Part shown: positions 58,973 to 64,000 of the stretch, piece after piece | Layout of the letters: each line of letters opens with the position of its first letter | How positions within the stretch are numbered: the first letter of the stretch is position 1 | Assembly: GCA_030411725.1 (NCBI GenBank) | Contig: MU839829.1 | Coordinates: 2,108,001-2,172,000, forward strand | Reading direction: 5' to 3' | Length of the DNA: 64,000 nucleotides | From: Echria macrotheca | Lineage: Eukaryota; Ascomycota; Sordariomycetes; Sordariales; Schizotheciaceae | The notes under the pieces: generated by a model | What the model saw: only the letters and a program-made list of their open reading frames with translations | Databases searched by the model: none | What the model was told of the DNA's origin: nothing | Program-made: the position numbers and the translations under genes

Positions 58973-60278
58973 GGCTCTTGTCTGGCGGAAGTCGCTGGGT
59001 GAGGGATTAGCAGCTGGTATTCCCGTGATACATGTCGCTTTCGGCCGTGTCGGCGTTAGGTCCGGCACATCAGCGTTCGCTCCAGTATTGGCAGGCCCCG
59101 ACACCCACCGAGTCGACGACGTCAGCTTCAGGTCTTCGAATGATTCGCGACGATGAGCCGCGTCGGCAGCAGTTGGGGAGGCTCGCCATTTTGAGCGGCC
59201 AACCCATGTCAGCTCCCATCTCAGCTTTGCGCCTCCAGCCCTTGGCGACCCTTGGAAGCTCGACAGGGGCTAGACCCCTTCAAGGCCGTGTGCAGCGCCC
59301 CCCTCATGCACAAGACACCCAGACGTCCAACGTGGTCTTGGCGACAAAACACGATCTGCGTTGGTTGGGATGCTCGCTGACTGCCTGCGACCCTGTGCCC
59401 CGGTGCAACCTCGTCTTGGGGGCCCAACGTTTGTGTGTTTGTGTTTGCATCACGGGTTTCCTCGCTTTGCGCTGGCGCCGCTGCTGGTCGAACCCAGCCT
59501 GGCGGTTGTCCGTCTTCATTGGCCTGCTTGCCTGCCAAGCCCGGCCGGAACTTGGAGAGTCTCGGCAGTCCGTACATGCTCTCGGCGTCGTCTCCCGATC
59601 GAAGACCGGGCCAGGACATCCGGCTCGACTGCTTGCTTCCATCGTCAATCAGTTCCGAACACAGAGCAACGGCCCACTGCACGTCTGGCTTGCAACGGCC
59701 GCTACCAACCCATGACAGCCCGGGGTAAGTCGCAGATTAGCGATCCCAATCTTCGCCGTGTGGTCGTACAGCGTACAGTTCCATGCGTGCCGCGAAATCG
59801 GGCCAGTGTCAATCAATCCCGAACTGCTCCTTGGCTTCTTTTGGCTGCAGACCGTTCCACGGATCCATGATTTTGTTTGTCAAAAAACCGGGGCCATGAA
59901 TCTCAGGCGCTGCGGTCTGAGCTGCACACTTGAAGATCACCCCGCCCCCGCCTTTGTGAAAATGGCACAAGACAGACGACAACGGACGTCAAAACCGCCG
60001 ACAGACTGTCAGATGGAATGGCAGATGCACACCGACTAGAATGGCAGATGTCAGTTGCGCAGAGAAAGGGGAACAGGACGGGCGTTAGCGGTTCGTAAAA
60101 CTTGTCTATCGCATATCAGGAGAAAAAGTCAATCGCGCCATTGCGAGATGCAGCTCGGTAAAAAATCCGCGCCGAATGTCGGCCGTAAGACCATCTCCAT
60201 GACCAACGTTTCGTAGACTCATCACGACTCACCAGCTCCGTCAACCACCTACCAAGCATTCTTACCCACCACTCCAAA
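58973..60278. other. Divergent intergenic region, yapsin-like gene / ade1
   Basis: 1.3 kb with both promoters. Open frames on both strands have no motifs. Two GACTCA boxes near 60216-60231, listed separately, lie close to the ade1 start. Confidence 0.45.
60216..60231 (+). promoter_or_regulatory. Pair of GACTCA boxes upstream of ade1
   Basis: GACTCA occurs at 60216-60221 and again at 60226-60231, 10 bases apart, about 50-60 bases before the ade1 ATG. Each matches six of seven positions of the Gcn4/CPC-1 site TGACTCA. In yeast, purine genes are activated by Bas1/Bas2 and Gcn4 through TGACTC sites. The one-turn spacing is suggestive, but short motifs occur by chance. Confidence 0.3.
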
Positions 60279-61202
60279 ATGCCGTCCCCAGTGGTGACCA
60301 GCATCGAGCTCAGCTCTCTCCGGAAGCTGGCCAGCGGCAAGGTCCGCGACCTGTACGAGATCGATGACAAGACGCTGCTCTTCGTGACGACAGACCGCAT
60401 CTCGGCCTACGATGTCATCATGGCCAACGGCGTGCCCTTCAAGGGCGCCCTCCTGACCCAGATCAGTGCCCACTGGTTCCGGGTGCTTGCCGAGCGGGTC
60501 CCCGGGCTCAAGACACATTTCCTGACGCTTAGCCCGCCGCCAGCCCTCTCCGATGCCGAGCGCAGTCTCGTTCGCGGCCGAAGTATGCAGGTGCGCCGGC
60601 TCAAGGTCTTCCCCGTCGAGGCTATCGTCCGCGGATATATCACGGGCAGCGCTTGGAAGGAGTATGAGAAGCACGGCACCGTCCACGGCCTCCCGCAGCC
60701 AGCAGGGCTCAAGCAATGCTCGCCTTTCCCGCAGCCCATCTACACGCCCAGCACCAAGGCCGAGCTTGGACAGCACGACGAGAACATCACGCCCGCGCAG
60801 GCTGCGGCTATCGTGGGCGAGCGTTATGCTGCGCGCATCGAGGAGTTGGCGCTGAGCATCTACGAGGCCGGCGCGGCATACGCCCGCGAGCGGGGCATCA
60901 TCATCGCCGACACAAAGTTCGAGTTTGGTCTGGACGAGGAGACGGATGAAGTGGTGTTGATCGACGAGGTGCTGACGCCCGACTCGTCGCGTTTCTGGCC
61001 GGCGGATACCTACGAGGTTGGGCGCGACCAGGACAGCTTCGACAAGCAGTTCCTGCGCAACTGGCTTACTGAGAATGGTCTGAAGTACAAGGAGGGCGTT
61101 GAGATGCCGGCCGAGGTAGCCGACGCGACGAGCGCTCGCTATCAGGATGCCTTTCAGCGCCTGACCGGCAAGACGCTTGACGAGGCACTCGTTGGGCTGT
61201 GA
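60279..61202 (+). CDS. ade1: SAICAR synthase (phosphoribosylaminoimidazole-succinocarboxamide synthase, Ade1)
   Basis: Cytosolic enzyme of de novo purine synthesis. It joins aspartate to CAIR using ATP to give SAICAR. The gene is intronless, with 307 residues, the usual length for monofunctional fungal Ade1 (yeast 306). The family features are in order: LASGKVRDLYEIDDKTLLFV, TTDRISAYDVIMANGVPFKG, the first signature FPVEAIVRGYITGSAWKEY, PIYTPSTKAELGQHDENIT, and the second signature GIIIADTKFEFGLDEETDEV. The C-terminal part has IDEVLTPDSSRFWP and DKQFLRNWL. The ATG sits just after the two GACTCA boxes, and there is no upstream in-frame ATG that would improve the fit. No truncation or fusion is seen. 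Confidence 0.97.
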   Translation: MPSPVVTSIELSSLRKLASGKVRDLYEIDDKTLLFVTTDRISAYDVIMANGVPFKGALLTQISAHWFRVLAERVPGLKTHFLTLSPPPALSDAERSLVRGRSMQVRRLKVFPVEAIVRGYITGSAWKEYEKHGTVHGLPQPAGLKQCSPFPQPIYTPSTKAELGQHDENITPAQAAAIVGERYAARIEELALSIYEAGAAYARERGIIIADTKFEFGLDEETDEVVLIDEVLTPDSSRFWPADTYEVGRDQDSFDKQFLRNWLTENGLKYKEGVEMPAEVADATSARYQDAFQRLTGKTLDEALVGL

Positions 61203-61865
61203 TCTGGGGAGGTCGAAGAACGAATCAAACAGTGGCCTTGATGGACATGGCAGCTTCTAGAGCCGTCAACTTGGAGAATTTGCCTATCCCCGGAACGGGA
61301 GCTCACTAGTTTCCGTCGTTCGCAGGGAGGTGTTCCGGTTGGCAGGTCCGGGCTAATAAGATGCAGGACCCCCGGGAAGGCGTCGAATGGATGTTCGAGA
61401 TGCGAGCCGTCAGCTGGATGCATACATACTGCAGACTAGAGCTTCCGATGATGCAGTAGCCGTAAATCTCTGCTCCCAACTAGAATCGAGTCTTTACCAA
61501 TTCATGCAACTGGTGACGATATCGTCGTCATGCCTTAAAATTGTGCGCCATCTTTCTGGCTTCGTTCGAGCTCTGAAATCAACAATGACTAACATAGCGA
61601 AGTCATTCGTTAAAGTCTAGTTTACACTGTAAACTAGCATCACGGAACTCGGGAGAATGTGGGGTCCGATCCCGGCGTGTCACTACCGAACTCGCTCTCA
61701 GGCCCGGATTGCAAAGAGGTGCGAATTCCCATGGCTCGAGAACGGCTTTCTTTTCTTTTCTGCTGTGACGCATCCATTATTCATAAGCCAACCACTGACC
61801 ATGGGCCAATCCGTCCGACGCAGCCAGATGCAGCACGACCAAAGCAGCACCCGAACCCCGCCGCG
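61203..61865. other. Intergenic region downstream of ade1
   Basis: Holds the ade1 3' end. A perfect 9-bp inverted repeat with a 3-base loop lies at 61617-61637 (CTAGTTTAC ACT GTAAACTAG). A B-box-like string near 61663 has no matching A-box. No gene is recognised. Confidence 0.4.
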
Positions 61866-62138
61866 ATGCGTCTCAGGCTGATGGCGGCCATCACTGGTCT
61901 TTTACCTGGTCAAGAAGCATTCGCAATGTTTTCACTTTTGAGCATCGTGAATGGGCCAACGAACAATCTGGCGGGGTTTCTGTAGACCCTGCATGACGGG
62001 TTGGGGCCTAACTGTGAGATACCGCCATGGGAAAGTCTCTTGGGGCTGAAGTTCGATGGTGTTGATGGCTCAAACACGGACAAGGCGATTGTGGAGATTG
62101 CGGCTGGACAACTGGAGTACGAGCTGGATACAGTATGA
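61866..62138 (+). pseudogene. Possible gene remnant with one in-frame TAG
   Basis: From the ATG at 61866 the frame reads MRLRLMAAITGLLPGQEAFA, then MFSLLSIVNGPTNNLAGFL, a TAG (61983-61985), then TLHDGLGPNCEIPPWESLLG and LKFDGVDGSNTDKAIVEIAA up to a TGA at 62136-62138. The second half has the composition of a real acidic protein. A single CAG-to-TAG change, a CpA-to-TpA transition of the kind made by repeat-induced point mutation, would explain the stop. I recognise no family. An opposite-strand frame (62518-61910) covers the same bases, so the reading is uncertain. Confidence 0.25.
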
Positions 62139-62751
62139 AAAACTAGTAAAAAATTCACAGGGTTGTTTACCTCCATACCGAAAGAGGACTGACTGCCAAT
62201 CTTGTTGCTTTCGTAAAGCGGTCCTGGCGAGGTTACCGACGAGGTCGGAGGTTTCTGGAGAATCATGAAATTCGATTCGCAAAGCCCCTCGGTTGCAGCC
62301 CGAAAGTTGAGTTTTGATGGAATTTGGAACTTGCCGTGTGCGAATTCGATAAGGAGCGGGCGGGTGGCCCGCGCGGGTGCCGGCCGGCCACTCGCAGAGC
62401 TGGAGCCAGCTGGAGCTGGAGCTGCCGATTGCCTGCCAAAGCAAGGATCTGCATCTGAACGTCTTTCCGCTCCCGTGCCCGCACCGCTCTCCGTCGTCCC
62501 TCGCTCTCGTCGTCGCAAAATCAGAGACGCCCAACCCTCCGGCCGCGGCAGGCACCCCGATCACCGACCACGACCGCTCGATCCTCGACGGAGCCATGTC
62601 CAGGACAAATACGGGCTGTATCTCGCGTTCACTGTGATCTCGATGAGCTGCCCGTCCCAGCTTCTCTCCGCCGGCTCGACGCCGATGATGCTGAGCCCAC
62701 CCCCGGCCCCCCCACAAGCTTGTCCATCCGTCGATCGTCCCGGGAACCACA
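62139..62751. other. Upstream region of the sensor-kinase-like gene
   Basis: Probable promoter and leader of the following plus-strand gene. It is GC-rich towards the end. Open frames on both strands lack motifs. No separate gene is recognised. Confidence 0.4.
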
Positions 62752-64000
62752 ATGCATCCGCCGTACCTGGAGTCCGGAATCATCGATCTGCTCGAGGCTG
62801 ATCCCCGGCCGTCGTTCATTGTCGCCCTGACCCCGCACCCGACCATTGTCTACACCAATCCCGCCTTCACCGGCTACGACGGCCTGCTCGACATTGTCAA
62901 GGCAAGCGACGAGAACAATGCGAAGCTGTGGCAGTGGATCACGGCCCCGGCCGCCAATGGCTCCTCGTCGCTCGCCCACTCCAACATCTTCTGGACCCGG
63001 TCTGTCGTGCATGACCAGAAGATGGTAGTCGTCGGCGCAAACGAGCAGGCTCCCTCCTCCGAACCGCCCAGGAAAGTTCGTCTCGATGTCGCCGTCGATG
63101 ATGGCACCGCCACACCTCCCCGACGGGTCGTTCCCATCCATGAACCGACTTCCATCGTGGCGCCAACGTCCACGTCGCAACACCTTGCCCCCGACTTCGC
63201 AGCCCTCCGACGGGCCAAATCCTCCCCCGTCTCTATACCGTCCGTCTACAGCCAGAACCCCGTGGCCGGGCCCGAGGCTGTTAGGCCACTATCACGTAGC
63301 ACGTAGGTGTGACCGATATCATCAACGCAGGACGATTCTGACAGTTTACCAATAGTTCGGATCCTGGTTGGATCCTTCCGGACGTGATGCCTGGTAGGTT
63401 TGAAGTAAATATTGGTCTGTTATTCATGCTAATCATGTGCTAGAACAACGTCCGTTCCTTGAGGTGATTCATAGTGTTGACTGGGCATCGACACCCCGCG
63501 GCCCGATAAAGGACTGGCCCGCACGGCTGGACCAGACCTTCAACCAAATCTTGGTAGACAGCCGCCCGATTGCTCTGTACTGGGGACCCACATACACAAC
63601 CATCTATAACGAAGCTTTCAGCAAGCTCTGTGGCTCGAAGCATCCGTCGCTCCTGGGCATGCGGGTAGAAGACGCATGGCATGAGGCTGGGGAGCTGCTG
63701 AAAGCCACAATGCAGAGCATCGCTCAGAAGCAGCGCGGGGTCCAGGAAGACGAATGGAGATTCTTCGTCGAGAGGGAATCAGATTCCGACACCCACCAGA
63801 CCTGGCTTGAGGAGACGTATTTGAAGTGGTCCATCATCCCCATCGTCGACAACAACGAGAGCCTCGGCTTCTTGCATCCCGTAGTGGACACCACGTCGAT
63901 GAGGCTCTGGGAGCGTAGGATGAAAATGCTCATCGATCTTGGAGAAGTCTTGGTCACTGCTCGGGACGTCGCGAGCTACTGGGAGAAAACTATCCAGCAG
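62752..64000 (+). CDS. PAS-containing sensor protein, probably a hybrid histidine kinase (N-terminal part)
   Basis: Exons 62752-63302, 63356-63393 and 63444 to the window end give 382 codons. The introns have GTAGGT donors and CTGAC and GCTAATC branch regions. The second exon is only 38 nt. The protein begins MHPPYLESGIIDLLEADPRP. A PAS-like segment follows (FIVALTPHPTIVYTNPAF). A Ser/Pro-rich linker leads to a second PAS-like region: FLEVIHSVDWASTPRGPIKD, then SRPIALYWGPTYTTIYNEAF and HPSLLGMRVEDAWHEAG. Next come KWSIIPIVDNNESLGFLHPV and LWERRMKMLIDLGEVLVTA. This order, and the ERRM...LIDLGE transition towards a GAF-like part, resemble fungal hybrid histidine kinases. The phosphoacceptor, ATPase and receiver domains would lie beyond the window, so the kinase call is an inference. 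The start is the first ATG of the frame, with A at -3. Confidence 0.72.

Noticed and set aside
58973..59104. N-terminal extension of the yapsin-like protease
   Set aside because: It would start at GTG and place 44 residues before an obvious signal peptide. The ATG at 58972 is the natural start.
1..64000. CRISPR arrays, bacterial-type operons or insertion sequences
   Set aside because: None was seen. The intron-rich genes show eukaryotic nuclear DNA, and the repeats present lack the regular repeat-spacer pattern.

Overview
The window looks like nuclear DNA of a filamentous ascomycete. It carries a Woronin-body HEX-1 gene with a C-terminal SRL peroxisome signal, a structure known only from Pezizomycotina. 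Introns are short (about 43-110 nt) with GTAAGT-like donors and CTAAC/CTGAC branch points. The protein similarities I can recall, especially HEX-1, are closest to Sordariomycetes, probably Sordariales. I do not name a species. One 10-N assembly gap lies at 19097-19106.

Left third (1-25.2 kb), in order: MED12/SRB8 of the Mediator kinase module (minus, 3' end outside the window); an Asterix-type PAT-complex subunit (plus, four exons); a tiny two-exon gene for a 53-residue secreted peptide (plus); RQC2/TAE2 of ribosome quality control (minus, four exons); hex-1 (plus) with a long in-frame upstream reading frame that has no ATG; bleomycin hydrolase (plus); and a large low-complexity Arg/Asp/Glu-rich fungal protein of DUF8035 type (plus).

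Middle (25.2-44.3 kb): about 19 kb in which I recognise no intact gene. It holds a short relic of the PEX1 AAA-ATPase (minus, 25379-25494), a cluster of degenerate hairpin repeats and G-rich minisatellites (27.2-28.1 kb), and an imperfect palindrome of about 350 bp (28145-28496). The last kilobase looks like the leader of the next gene.

Right third (44.3-64 kb): a putative regulatory protein with two DUF8032-like domains (plus); a 1062-residue protein I do not recognise (plus); a methyltransferase-like protein (minus); proteasome lid subunit RPN5 (minus); a yapsin-like GPI-anchored aspartyl protease (minus); intronless ADE1/SAICAR synthase (plus); and the N-terminal part of a PAS-containing protein, probably a hybrid histidine kinase, running off the right end (plus).

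The genes form no operon or obvious biosynthetic cluster. Most are housekeeping: transcription (MED12), ER membrane-protein insertion (Asterix), protein quality control (RQC2, RPN5, bleomycin hydrolase), septal-pore sealing (HEX-1) and purine synthesis (ADE1). The observations most worth following are the ATG-less frame upstream of hex-1, the PEX1 relic and long palindrome in the gene desert, the spliced mini secreted peptide, and the start codon buried in a splice acceptor in the DUF8032 gene. Exon borders were placed by eye from splice consensus and reading-frame continuity, with no transcript data.
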